Shown in pieces: positions 1 to 12,086 of a stretch of 64,000 nucleotides of DNA. Source of the stretch: Dryococelus australis (lineage: Eukaryota; Arthropoda; Insecta; Phasmatodea; Phasmatidae). The stretch is from the NCBI GenBank assembly GCA_029891345.1, contig CM057009.1, forward strand, positions 303,615,166-303,679,165. The letters run 5' to 3'. A program made the translations under genes and the position numbers. How positions within the stretch are numbered: the stretch's first letter is position 1; every line of letters begins with the position of its first letter. The notes under the pieces are model-generated. The model was not told where the DNA came from, did no database searches, and saw only the letters and a list, made by a program, of their open reading frames with translations.

Positions 1-2791
1 TAGTTGTAAAATTGATACTTTTTCAATTTTTTTTAACACTGCACTGCCCAAAGAGTGTATTAAAACTTAGTACTCCTTGTCACCCTAATATTAATTACAT
101 TCAGAATGAAGTGGGATTATATAATGCACAACAGATTAAAAATACATTTTTTCAAAGGTCTGTGTACTCAACAGGGTTGAAAATACAGAATGGGACAACT
201 TGTGCCCTATAGCTATTCATTAAGATTATCTTTCATAAAAAACACAAATTTTAATTTTGTCCCTCACGTAACTTTTTTTGGCTTCAAAAACAAAAAATTT
301 TCATATTTTCCTAAGTTGGAGACTATTTGTTTCTAGGAAGGAAGTCTTCAACCCAAATAACTTTGATGTTGCACACTGTTTTACATGTAGACACTAATCA
401 CACAAAAGATCAGAACTCTAGACGCAACTTTGGTGAAGCAGGATGGGGTGTAAATTGGGGAAAACCGTAATCTGAATGCTGAAACCAGATGGCCACCATC
501 TTGAAAATACAAAATGTAATTTATAATATAAATATAGAGTGTAATAATATCTTATGTAAGTTTTTTAATGACACAAAAACTCCTCATAGGCGACTTATTA
601 AAAAAGTTACGGATAGTTGTGTAAACCTCTGAAATCTATGAAATTTGCTTGCAGTGTGTATGAAATAATGGCTGCTATCATCCACTTGTAGATAAAAATA
701 TAAATTAAAGTTTTTCTTTCATCTTAAGGATAGTGTAACATAGGAACAAATTTTTATCAAAATCATAAATGGTGTAGCTTTAGCCCCTTGATGATTTAAC
801 GATACAGCATAACGATGACAGAATTCAATGTAGTTTCACTACCAAGCAACATTTGGTCGGTGGAGGTCATCTGGGACCGTGCTGCTGTTTCTTTTAGAGT
901 GAATACTTTACTACTTGCAAAGAGAGAGCACTTGTAAACTATACACAGGGAAAAACTGCATTTAAAACTTATCAAAAAGCACAAATGATACAACTTTTCT
1001 CTATTGTCGTCCAACACCGACAAAAGCACGTCTATGACATATTTAATGCCATCACTCTGGCTACAGCTCATTGCACCACATTGCATCATCCCATCATGAA
1101 ACCAAGTTGTAATTCTCTTAACCCTGCTGTTTCAAATAGCATATGCATAGAGATGGGCTCGTAAATACAAACCATTGTAACTAGAAATATAGGGAGACCA
1201 GCATTTCAACTTTGTGTACTTTTATCCATTTCATTTCTGTTAAATATTATGAATGGTACTGTTATTTTAGAAGCCGTTGTTAAATTTAGCTAGATTTATA
1301 TTTCACGTTCACCTCTCTACTAAATTCATTATATTTATTATTGTAATTTTCTCATATTAATGTTATTTATTTTCATTTGATGATTGTGCTAAGTAACATG
1401 ATTTATCTTTGAAATTTTAATGTTCCTTTCTCTAAGCAAGCTCTACATAGATTAATTCATTTCATATAGCCCAAGAGAAAGCAACTTAGTTTCCGCAAGT
1501 TTTAACTGAAGTTTTACGTTCCAGGAAGTGTTTTAAACCTAAGTTTCTATCTCGGAGTTAAATCATTTTTTGAACCCCGGTGACACTCATTTTGTATGTC
1601 ATAGAGTGCAGTTCAACATAATTTTTGCTCTTCATATTTCCTTTAATATTTAAACATGACTGCCATTGTAAGAAAAAGGAGGTGTTGAGAGGCACATACA
1701 GTCTGTTAAATGTGCGTCGGTAGATCTGAAGAGACCACAAATGCCATATTTAGCATTTATTAGTGCTTAATATTTGTGATGCTGCCTTCTCCACTTCCAA
1801 GCTACGGATGAGTATGCTTCTCTAAGGGATTGTGCTAATGGAAATTTGATATATTCAAATTCAGTGCAAACTAATTTTGAAGAAGCACAACTTTTATGAG
1901 TTTTGATGCTGGAAAAAAACTTTTAAAAAGGTTTAGGGCTAATTTTCTCAGGACATAACCAGAAGCAAAGTCAGATTAAAAATGATCATGCAGTCTAGCC
2001 TATGTATATTTATTAACAATGAATATTATTAATTATTTTGTACATGTACATCAATAGGAGAGTTATTCACCTTCACGTAAATTGCTAATTTGTTTAGTTA
2101 CCAAAAGAGAGGTATAGTTTATCTAGCTTCAAATAAGTTTAAAACTAAAGTAACTTTCTGCTTGAATGACAGCATTTAAATTTCCTAATTGCAAACTTTT
2201 TTCTGACTAATTATAATTAAACCTTGATTTTTCTCATAGTTCCAATTATTTAAATATTAAATTCAGACAAAATTAAAATGCATCTTTTTGATCAGGGGAC
2301 TTATTCTAAGTTATTTGTTTTGTTTCCTCCTGACAAAAATATTTGTTATTACTGGAATTTTTGTTTACTAATGAAAGGAGCTATTTTAAGTGCATTCTAG
2401 TGTTTATTCCACATCACTATGATCATTAAGAAACTCTAAATAAAAACGAAGCCCTTTGGGCCTTCCTTACTATGTTTTATTATAAAAACTTTGCTGGTGT
2501 GCGTAACAGATTGTTTTTTGGGCCTGTGAAAGAATAAAATTGTGATGTGTTGTGCCTTCATGCATTACAGGAACATAAAAACATACTTCAGAAAAAATAT
2601 TTTGAATGCACCATAACCTTTCTGTTTTAATTTGTGAATTATCTAACCAGCAGTGTAGACTGGCTATTGTGAGGGAATTCACTACATTATTATAGTTTTT
2701 ATAATGAAATAAGAGATCATAAACACTTATTTAATTTGAAATATTTGCTTTGAACTATGTAGTTCATAAATCACAAGATAGGTAGCGCTAA
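1..2791. other. AT-rich DNA, no gene recognised
   Basis: No open frame here resembles a known protein, and I saw no terminal inverted repeats or LTR ends. The longest frame (796-1089, minus) looks like chance coding. Likely intergenic or intronic. Confidence 0.6.
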
Positions 2792-2796
2792 ACTGT

Positions 2797-4672
2797 AACG
2801 CAGCCGGGTGAGACACGAGACGAATGATGGCACACATACTCACTGGTAATATGGGCATCAGCAGTGCTTCCCAATCATTGCACTATTGAGACTAAGGGTT
2901 CTCAGGGATGCTGTGGGTTCTGTGTGTCCATCTCACCCGTGCGTACTTACAAACATGGAGGCAATACTAAACTTTTACTAAACATCACTTTGAAAATAAG
3001 CACTTACTAAAATACATGTGGCTAGGACACTGTCACTACTGTATAAAAGAGGTAAGTTCACTGTAGACTTGCTTTTATTGTTACTATGCGTACACATCAA
3101 CATGCCAATTAAATTATGATTATCTCAATCATGACTAGCCAATTCCACTTGGGTGCTCCCCTGCCCGCAATTGTGTAGTGCACGCCTAGATGGATGATCT
3201 CACCGAGGTGCGTGAAAGCACAATCTTCACAAGGGAAGAGGTCCGACAGCCGCTAGGGTGGATTGACGATTTTACCGTGAAGACAGGACATGGTGAAATA
3301 CAAATGAAAACACTTGATGAAACGTATTAACACATGTGACTACTCGTGGCATCACTTACGCAAACACGCCTGGGCTTGCCCGCCAGCACGTGGGTAGTAT
3401 GGTGACAGCCTGTACACAGATCCGGATTGGACGGAAGTAATTGCATCGTACACAAATTACAAAATGACATAAACCTTCAAAAGATAAAAAAGAAACAAGA
3501 TGGGGTATGAGATGAGTATTCACATTAAACACACACATGTTTGAAAACAAGCTTAAATGGCGTGGATGCCACTGGATGAAATTCGTAGCGGACCACATGG
3601 TGCAGGTGGACTTGCAATATTTCTGTGTGAAAACTGCAAATTAAATTTCAACAAAATATTATTCTGATAGAGAAAATTATTCTCTTTGAGATTGAAGTGA
3701 TTACAGGATTGTAACATGCCTGATGGCAGAAAAATCAAACATGAACCTGACCGCCTGGGCAAACACAAAAGCATCAATTTAAGTGGAAATTACATGGAAC
3801 CCTGACAAAAATTTAACATAGAACGCTGAATAAAATATTGCACATACGATATTATATAAATAAGTGCTTAAAACGCAATGATCGCATTGACATAGACTTG
3901 GCATAGGTTAGCCACGTGGTTGTACGTGAAATTGCCATAAAATAGTCAAACATGAAAATACCCTTAAAATACATATATGAAAACAAAACCCTTGAAATTG
4001 AACGTATCAATAATGAAGAAATTACAAAGAAACACCACTAACAGGTGGATAGCGCATGATTCAAGTTTCGCGGATCACATGACCTATATGACATCTTTCT
4101 CCTCATTCTCCTCGATTAAGTTAAAAATGCCACAAGGGCGAAATAAATTAGTTAAGTGGAAGTATAATGCTGGGGAAATGTCTGGCAAACATACACAAGC
4201 AAAGTTTCACCAGTATACTAAAAGTGCTATTGAAATCTACATCGGTGAACAAAAGGTTGTAGTGCATACGCATACACATAAGTGGAAGTGCTATGTACAC
4301 CGAGTAAAATATTTTATTATTGAAAATAAAATGGTACAAATAAATTAAATAATGTGTTACATTTTGTAATTTTCCTGTGGATTTTTAATCTTAATTTCAG
4401 TATCTCTTTATGACAGCTTTCATGCTGGTATATTAGTGTTCTTAATCTCGTTGCCGCAGGCACTTTGAATTTCATATCCAAACAATTTTAAGCAAACAAC
4501 AAACACTTTAAAAGCATTCTAAGACATATTAAACACTGCAAATACAAATATGAAACACATTTTACATTGAAAAATAGTATTTATGTGAAAGTTCAAAATA
4601 TTGGCCTCTTTGTGCACATGCAGGACACGTGATACATGTGTGGTGAGTGCCGCTGGCTGTTAGCCGGCATCA
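2797..4672 (-). mobile_element. Solo LTR of Gypsy element A family, inverted
   Basis: Read on the minus strand this stretch matches the LTRs at 6042-7976 and 13166-15101 over nearly its whole length. It begins with TGATGCCGGCT (reverse complement ending at 4672) and ends with the shared GTGTCTCACCC region near 2808. The sequence actgtaa occurs on both sides (2792-2798 and 4673-4679), as expected for a target-site duplication. No internal gag or pol is present, so it is a solo LTR left by LTR-LTR recombination. The exact ends are uncertain by a few bases because the duplication overlaps the LTR ends. Confidence 0.85.
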
Positions 4673-4679
4673 ACTGTAA

Positions 4680-6039
4680 ATAGTTCTTGGTGGTTTACAA
4701 CCAAAATACTATCTCTTGAAAATAATTTAGTGAATATTCATATATTGATATTAATACAATCCACAAGAAACATTGCAGCTTCTAGTTTGTTGTCAGTCAT
4801 TTATTTTATAATCTTGGTATTTTAAATAACAGAGGAATATGCTTGTTCATAAATATCTTGCAGGAAAAACAGCAACATGATCATTTAGAAAAATCTTTGG
4901 GCATGTAACAACTAAAGTTTTGTCTGCTCTCTCTTATCAGCGTACATTCGCGTCTATTTCAACTCAGTGCAAACAAAATTAAGGCATATTTATGTGTAAT
5001 ACATCATATGTTCAGCCGAGTTACAAAATAGTGCAATGCCATCCGCAAATTTGATGCTTTTGACAAACAAAATATACATTTTTCCTATAACACACTATGT
5101 AATTAATACTAATATTTAAAACATGCCAAAAGCAAACAAAATATTTCCCATACTTTACTACTTGGGTTTATTCATATTTTCAATCTTAATTATATATGAT
5201 TTACAAAGTCTCATAAAACAGTTAAAGTTCATGTACATAATGTTGCCACCCTGCATTTGCTAACGAAAACCTGAACATTGCCGAAGTCTCAATGGCATCT
5301 GGAAGGGTTGTAAGGAATTATGACTTAGAATACCAAATTGCCTTTCTCGAAGATCCTATTCGTTAAGAGAGCTGTTGAAACATAATGATAACAAAAAATT
5401 AACGAATCACTTAGAATAAGCCCCCCAGGAATGTTTGAGTATTTGTGTAGTGTTTGAAGTAGTTGTAGATTTTTTTTTTTTTAAGTGTCTTTCATGCAAA
5501 TTGTACAAAAAATTTATTTATCTCTTTTAGGATTCGTACATATGTATTTTGAAGTGTTATGTGTCTTCTTGTTGTGACTTGTACCTTTGCTACAGTAAAT
5601 GCTGAATTCTGATTTAATTTCATCAGTTGACTTTTACAGAAATTGTTTCTTTATTGCTGGGATTTGTCTTTGTCAAAATTCAAAGTAAGCTACTCACATC
5701 ACTTTATGTATAGAGAAAGTATGGCGGTGCCAGACTAAGCTTATCACATAATTACACTCATATCTACCAGGGCTCTAAACAACACGAAATACTAACAACC
5801 TAAATATACATACGTTATCACATACCTAACAAGGAAAGAAGTGCTAAATTATGAATGTCTTATCTGTTTGTATTAACAGTATTTTAAAGAGATTTTCACT
5901 GAAAATTACATTGCCATAGTAAATAATTAATGACCAATATATCAAATATTCAGATTTATTGACTGTAAACCAAATAAGAGCAAAAATGCCTACCAGTGTA
6001 GTAAATATGTGCCATACACAAAATACAAGGGATAGAAAT
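4680..6039. other. AT-rich spacer between two LTRs, no gene
   Basis: Nothing recognisable. It separates the inverted solo LTR from the 5' LTR of element A. Confidence 0.6.
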
Positions 6040-6041
6040 AT

Positions 6042-7976
6042 TGATGCCGGCTGACAGCCAGCGGCGCTAGAGACCATGACGGTGCTCACGTGTCATGTGT
6101 TCCGCACGTGCGCAAAGAGGCCAATAACTTTGAACTTTCCTATAAATGTTAATTTCAGTGTAAAATGTGTTATGTTATCTTTACAGTGTTCAATATGTCT
6201 TAAAATGTTTTAAAGTGCTTGTACTAATTTTAATTGTTTGGTTATGAACATTCAAAAAGCCTGCGGCACCGAGATTAAGAACACTTAATAGTCTGGCATG
6301 AAGGCCATCACAAAGAGACATTAAAATAATATTGAAATTCATAACAAAATTATATAAATGTAAAAAAAAAAAATCTTATTTTATTTGTGCCATTTTATTT
6401 TCAATATAAAATATTTCACTTGCGTGCATAGCACTTCTGCTTATGTGAACCCCGCAGGCGGCCATGGTAGGTCCGTGTGACGCTTGTATCTGGACAGTCT
6501 GTCGAGGAGAGCTGGTGAGGTAAGACACTGTCACGTATGCACTATAACTTTTGTTCACTGATGTAGGTTTCCATAGTAAATTTAGTTTACCGGTTAATCA
6601 TTGCTTGCGTAGGTTTTTGCCAGACATTTTCGTCAGCATTATGCTTCAGCTTTACTAATTCTTACGCCCTTTGGATTTTTAACTTAATCGAGAAGAAGGG
6701 GGAGAAAGATGTCGGAGAGGTCAGGCGACCCGCACATTTTGAATCAGGCACCATCTGCCTATGTTTATGGCATTTCAGTGAAACTTCTGCATATTTGATA
6801 CACACAATTTTAAGAGCTTTATTTTTAGGATGTATTTTAAGGTAATTTTTGTGTTTGAATATTTTACTGCAACATCACGTATAACCACGTGGCAGACTGA
6901 AGCCAAGTCATTGGACACACCATTAGTGCATTTTAAGAGCTTATTTATATAACATTGTATGTGCAATAATTTATTTCAGGGTATTATGTCAGTTTTATTC
7001 AGGGTTCAATGTATTTTTCACGTAAATTGATGCTTTTTGTACTTGACCATGCTGTCACAGTATTGTTTGATTTCACTGCCATCAGGCATGTTACAAGCCT
7101 ATAACAATGCTAATCATAAAAAGAACCACGTGCTCAACACGAATAATACTATATTTGAATTTAGGTTGCCGTTTCCACGCTGAAATATTGCAATTTCACC
7201 TGCACCACGTGGTCTGCTATAAACTTCATACAGCAGCATCCACGCCACCTAAGCTTGTTTTCAAACGTGTGTGTTTTTATTGTGAATATTCATCTCATCT
7301 CCCATCTTATTTCATGTCTCATTCAAGGGTCTATGTAAGTGTGTAATTAGTGTACGGTGCAATTACTCCTGTCCTAGCTGGCTCTGTGTATAGGCCACCA
7401 CCACACTAACCACGTGCAGGAGGGCGAGCCCCAATGAGTTTGCGTTAGTGATGGCAAGTAATCACTCATGTTAATGTGTATTAAAGGTATTCATTTGTAA
7501 TTAATTGTGTCCTGTCTTCAGGGAAAAACCGTCAGTCCACCCTAGCAGCTGTCAGCCCTCTTCCCTTGTGAAGGCTGTGCTTTCACGCACCTCGGTGAGA
7601 TCATCCATTTAGGCATGCACTAGATTAATTACGGGTTGGGGAGCACCCAAGTGGAATTGGCTTGTGATGACAAAGATAACCATTTCATTGGCACGTTGAT
7701 GTGTATAAATAATATCAATTAAACAAGTGTATTGTGAACTCAATTTTTTATTCCGTAATGACAGTGTCCTAGCCACATATGTTTTATTAATTGTTTATTT
7801 CAGTGATTTTATTAAAAGTTTAGTATTGCCAAAATGGGTGAGATGGATACACAGAACCCACAACATCCCTGAGAACCCTGAGTCTCCATAGTGCGGTGAT
7901 TGGGAAGCACTGCTGGTTCCCAAATTACCAGTAAGTATTTGTGTCATTGTACGTCTTGTGTCTCACCCAATGGCAT
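6042..7976 (+). repeat. 5' LTR of element A
   Basis: Matches 13166-15101 directly and 2797-4672 in inverse orientation. It starts TGATGCCGGCTGACAGCC and ends around GTCTCACCCAATGGCAT. A TATA-like GTATAAATA lies near 7700, followed about 250 bases later by the LTR end; that would suit a promoter but is unproven. The open frames inside it are chance frames. Confidence 0.9.
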
Positions 7977-7980
7977 CAAT

Positions 7981-8000
7981 TGGCGTTCCCAAGAGGGGCC
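7981..8000 (+). promoter_or_regulatory. Putative primer binding site
   Basis: The stretch starting TGGCGTTCCCAAGAGGGGCC follows the 5' LTR by four bases and begins with the TGG usual for tRNA-primed elements. I cannot assign the tRNA with confidence. Confidence 0.35.
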
Positions 8001-8045
8001 AAGTGTGTTCATCCACGTCGTGTCATCCGCATCAACCGCGAGAAG

Positions 8046-9000
8046 ATGGCGGACACCACGCCTGATCGACCGCGAGAAGCCCTGAAGACATCCGCGTCGG
8101 CAACCGTGACACCCGCGAACGCAAGTTACTTGGACATGCCAATCAATCAGTGCACAAATTGTGGGAGATTGGGTGAAATTAACTTGTTTGAGGGAAGTAT
8201 GTGGGAGTAACCCTTATGTCAATGCACGTCCGACAATGTCTCTACGCAGTCAGAGCAACGCCTGTGTGCATGCACCCGATTTGACGGGGCGGGAACCAAG
8301 TGGGCGCAGTGCCAACAATGTAAGAAAGACTCAAATTTACGATGTATATTGCCTGCAGAGTTTACCACCTACCGCAACGGTGTTATAAACTGTGAATAGT
8401 GCCGCAAGACGAACTGTGCTGAGATCACGCCACCGCCAACACCAGAGGTGAAACCCACGCCGCCAGTAGTTGTTACTTACATGCCACAGGGCTTAACCGG
8501 GCAAGAAGAGCGCGATGTATTACTGCCAACTTTCACGGGACACAAATCAGAAGATCCGGGTACGTGTGCAGTGTGCAAAGAGAAATTGCATAGGCATCGC
8601 ATACATAGGGTTGACTGGACTGAGGTAACTGCCAACAGGTTAAGGGGAACCGCTGCCACATGGTGGAACTTGGTAAGGGACTATCGAGTCACGTGGGAGG
8701 AATTCTGTGAGATAGTGATAGGTCGATTTGACACCGACGGGGATGCTATACAGGCACAAGCATGACTGTACCATGAACAGCAACATGAATGTGAAGGCAT
8801 TGAGGAATTTATACAACATAAACTAGGCTTATTCAAGCGTTTGAACCCAGGTCAGCCGACACGCGGTGTTTTAGAATGCATTATGACATTGTCAACACCG
8901 GACATTAGGCCACATCTGAGAAGGGCAACAAGGGCAAGTGTCGAACAGTTTACGCGTGCAGAGTGTTTGTATGAACAGGACGTGCGAGCGGGACAGGCGT
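8046..9000 (+). pseudogene. gag: Gag of element A, with cysteine-rich N-terminus
   Basis: The Gag frame most plausibly starts at ATG 8046 (MADTTPDRP) and runs in one frame through in-frame stops at 8211, about 8398 and 8763. The N-terminal 125 codons contain a dense cysteine cluster (CTNC at 8151-8162, then LCQC, LCAC, CQQC, RC, and CE-stop-CRKTNC near 8390-8418), spaced like a zinc-binding domain. After a proline-rich linker (PPPTPEV) comes a capsid-like region with LRGTAATWWNL and TWEEFCEIV (about 8640-8715), typical of the retrotransposon Gag family. No CCHC zinc knuckle is seen between the capsid region and the protease. Gag should form the particle and bind element RNA. The stops make this copy defective. 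Confidence 0.75.
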
Positions 9001-12000
9001 ACCAATCCCCGAGATTGAACTTTCACACGTCAACATATACAATGCTGCCAGATGTTACGCGACCGCTGCCTGTTTACACCCGTGAGGCAGAACTGCGGAG
9101 ACAGAAACTTTCACCACAACAGGGGAAATGGTTACCAGGGCAACAGGTTGGAAAACTAATTCGGGAGGTTGGCGAAACTGCACCTGCACCAATCTCGTCA
9201 TCAAGTCGTACCATCCGCCTAATGAAGGATGCAAAAGTATTCCAGGTAACTGACAGTACCGTCAAAGAACTACAAGTATATGTTGAACTTGAAGGTAAAA
9301 ATGTCACAGCTGTAATTGACACTGCTGCTAGTCACAACGTTGTGCGTGAGGGTTTAGTACAAGCAATAACAACTAGGGTGCCCCCGAGACGTCTACAATT
9401 CGCTACCACCCACCACCAGGGAGAAGTGAAAAGTGTGATGCATGTAGCGGTAGGAATTAGAGAGCTGCGTACCAAGTGCGATGTCTACATTGTGCCGGTC
9501 TTGTGCGAAGAAGTGATTTGGGGACTGCCATGGCTTGTTGACAACAGCGCCGTGATAGAACTGCATCTGAATCATCTGCATGTAGGGACACGTGGCCGAT
9601 GGACTGTTTACGCTGTGGGAGCAACACCGCCAATAACAACTGCTGTGCCGCTTGCTGACTTCGAGCACAAGGTGCCCGCCACACATCAGCAATGTCTGCA
9701 ACATCTACTGGACCAGTACGCCAGTGTGTTCCACACTGAGGGGAAGCTGCACCGCACCGATGTCATGGAGTACGCGATCGTCACCACGCACGAGGACCCA
9801 GTGTACTCCAAGCCACGAGACCCAGGTATTTTCTTTCGCCGTGTCATCAACCAACAGGTATGTGAGATGCTCAACAATAATGTTGTTGAACCTACACAAA
9901 GTCTCTCTAATTCAGGTACTACCCTTGCTCCAAAGAAAGATAATGAATGGAGATTCTGTGTCGATTGTAGACCACTAAATAAGATAACCGTAAACATGCC
10001 GCCAGCAGTCATAAACATGAAAGACACTTTGTCAACACTAGGACCAGCTTCAGTATTCACGTCACTCGATTTAAAGTCTGGATACTGGCAAGTACCTATC
10101 CGCCCACAGGATAGAAAGAAAACAGCCTTTGCTACCCCAGATGGACTTTGATTTCAGTTTGTAGCCATGCCATTTGATTTAAAGTGTACCCCTGCAACGT
10201 TTCAGAACTTAATGGTTAATGTATTAGATGGATTTATTGGAGACTTTTCGATGGCGTATTTGGATGATGTACTTGTTTGGTCTAACAGATGGAATGAGCA
10301 TTTGCACCATTTGACCCTTGTGTTTGAATGGCTTGAACGTAATAAAATTACATGCAATGTGGAAAAGTGTAAGTTGGGTATGAGTAGAATGGAGTTTCTA
10401 GGGCATTATGTAACAGAAAACAGACATGAACCAGAACAACAACACATACGGGACATTCAAAACAAACCCACAACCAGATCACGTAAACAAGTCAGGAAGT
10501 TTTTTGGCTTATTTAATTGGTTAAGGGAATTTGTCCCAAACTTTTCCATAATCACTGCACCGTTAACTGCTTTGTTGAGTGAGAAACGTAAATTTGTCTG
10601 GGCACCTCAAGCCGATTGAGCATTTCAAGACATTAAAATTGCATTTCAGAACTGTAATCCTCTGTCTAGATTCAACCCAGAATTATCTATTGTCATACAA
10701 ACAGATGCCAGTCAAGAAGGCATTGGGGCCGTGCTGTATCAGGAGGGAACACACAGGGAAAAACATATCATCAGTTATCACAGTGCAAAGTTCGGAGACA
10801 CAGAACGTAAATATCATGTTAACTAACAAGAATGTTTGGCCATTGTACATCCATTGCGGAAGTACTGGCCGTACTTGCTAGGAAGGCAGTTCACACTCAA
10901 AACTGACAACCAATGCCTTGTATGGTTAGAGGGAATGCATAACGGGAAAAGTAAACTTGCCCGCTGGGCGCTGTTACTGCAAGAGTATGATTTCAAGGAA
11001 GAACACTTGGTGGGGAAAACCAACTAGCTCGCGGACGCCTTGTCCAGAAATCCTTGTCTGAATATAACAGTAACTGACGATGCAGAGTAGGAAGATGCGC
11101 TACCGCCATGCCGTGCAATACCAACTGCAGAAACACAAATCCTTGTTGTACAAAACATTGCTGCCACACCACCTGGTGAACTTGTTTCGTTGAATGTACG
11201 TGATGTGTTAAAAGAGGTACACACCGCACAAGAAAATTCCCCAGATGCTGCGCAACGCCGACAACACTGTGCCACATGCTACACAGAACACTGGAGGGTG
11301 GTGGACAGGGAAATACAAACAAAACCACCTGGTAACTGTGCAGGATGGCGGACATATGTACCGAGAGAGAAACGGGAACTTGTGTTAAAATACGTATACG
11401 ACAGTTTGGAACATGGACATCCAGGATCCGAGCAGACACAAAAGAACGTGCAGAAATGTTTTCACTGCCCAGGGATTCATGGAGATGTCAGGAAATATGT
11501 ACAGAACTGTGTCACATGTAACACCCGTAAGCCACGGAGAGTAGACGGTGACGCTCCACAACAACCAAGGCCGCCAACTCAGCCATTCAGAACCATAGCT
11601 ATCGACATGATGGTCCCATAACCACGTACGAAAACTGGGAAAAGATTTCTTGTTTTTGCCACAGATTGGTTTACCCGTTGGACCGAAGCATTTCCAGTCA
11701 GCAATGTTCGTGCGCATATCGGGGCACAAATAATGCAGAACGAGTTTTTCCCGAGGTAGGGGCACCCCGAATATTTGTTGACGGACAATAGAACACAGTT
11801 TGTAGGGTGAAAATGGAGGGAGTACTGTACCAGGTGGGGAACAGAACACCGTACTACCCCAGCCTACCATCCCAGGGCTAACCCAACCAAGAGACGAAAC
11901 CAGGACGTAAAAATCCAATTATGTGTCCGGTTAGGCAAGGACCATACTAGGTGGGCCGAATTGATCTCGGAGATAATGTTTTGCCTGCGGAATAGAGTGG

Positions 12001-12086
12001 ATGCGGCAACCGGCAAAACACCCGCCGAGATGGTACAAGGTCGTGAACTCCATGCCCGCACCCCGCGAAAACCCACCCAGATCACC
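9001..12086 (+). pseudogene. pol: Pol of element A: protease, RT, RNase H, integrase
   Basis: Continues in the same frame as Gag. Protease: VIDTAASHNVV (catalytic Asp codon 9318-9320; D-T-A where D-T/S-G is usual). RT: FCVDCRPLNK and FTSLDLKSGYWQVPI, then a TGA at 10149, then AMPFDL and the YLDD box at 10257-10268. RNase H: QTDASQEGIGAVLY (about 10695-10740) and TDNQCLVW, ending LADALSRNP near 11045. Integrase: zinc-binding HGHPG...CVTC (about 11410-11520), first Asp in AIDMM (11604-11606), second in LTDNRTQF (11784-11786). Lys (11889-11891) sits 35 residues later, where the catalytic Glu is expected. In-frame stops include 10149, 10617, 10824, 11025, 11088, 11619, 11757 and 11808. No frameshift is needed until about 12055-12086, where the frame slips. 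Confidence 0.92.

Noticed and set aside
3977..4348. 123-codon frame as a gene
   Set aside because: It lies inside the inverted solo LTR and the same region is non-coding in the other two LTR copies.
11385..11918. 177-codon minus-strand frame
   Set aside because: Antisense shadow of the integrase region.
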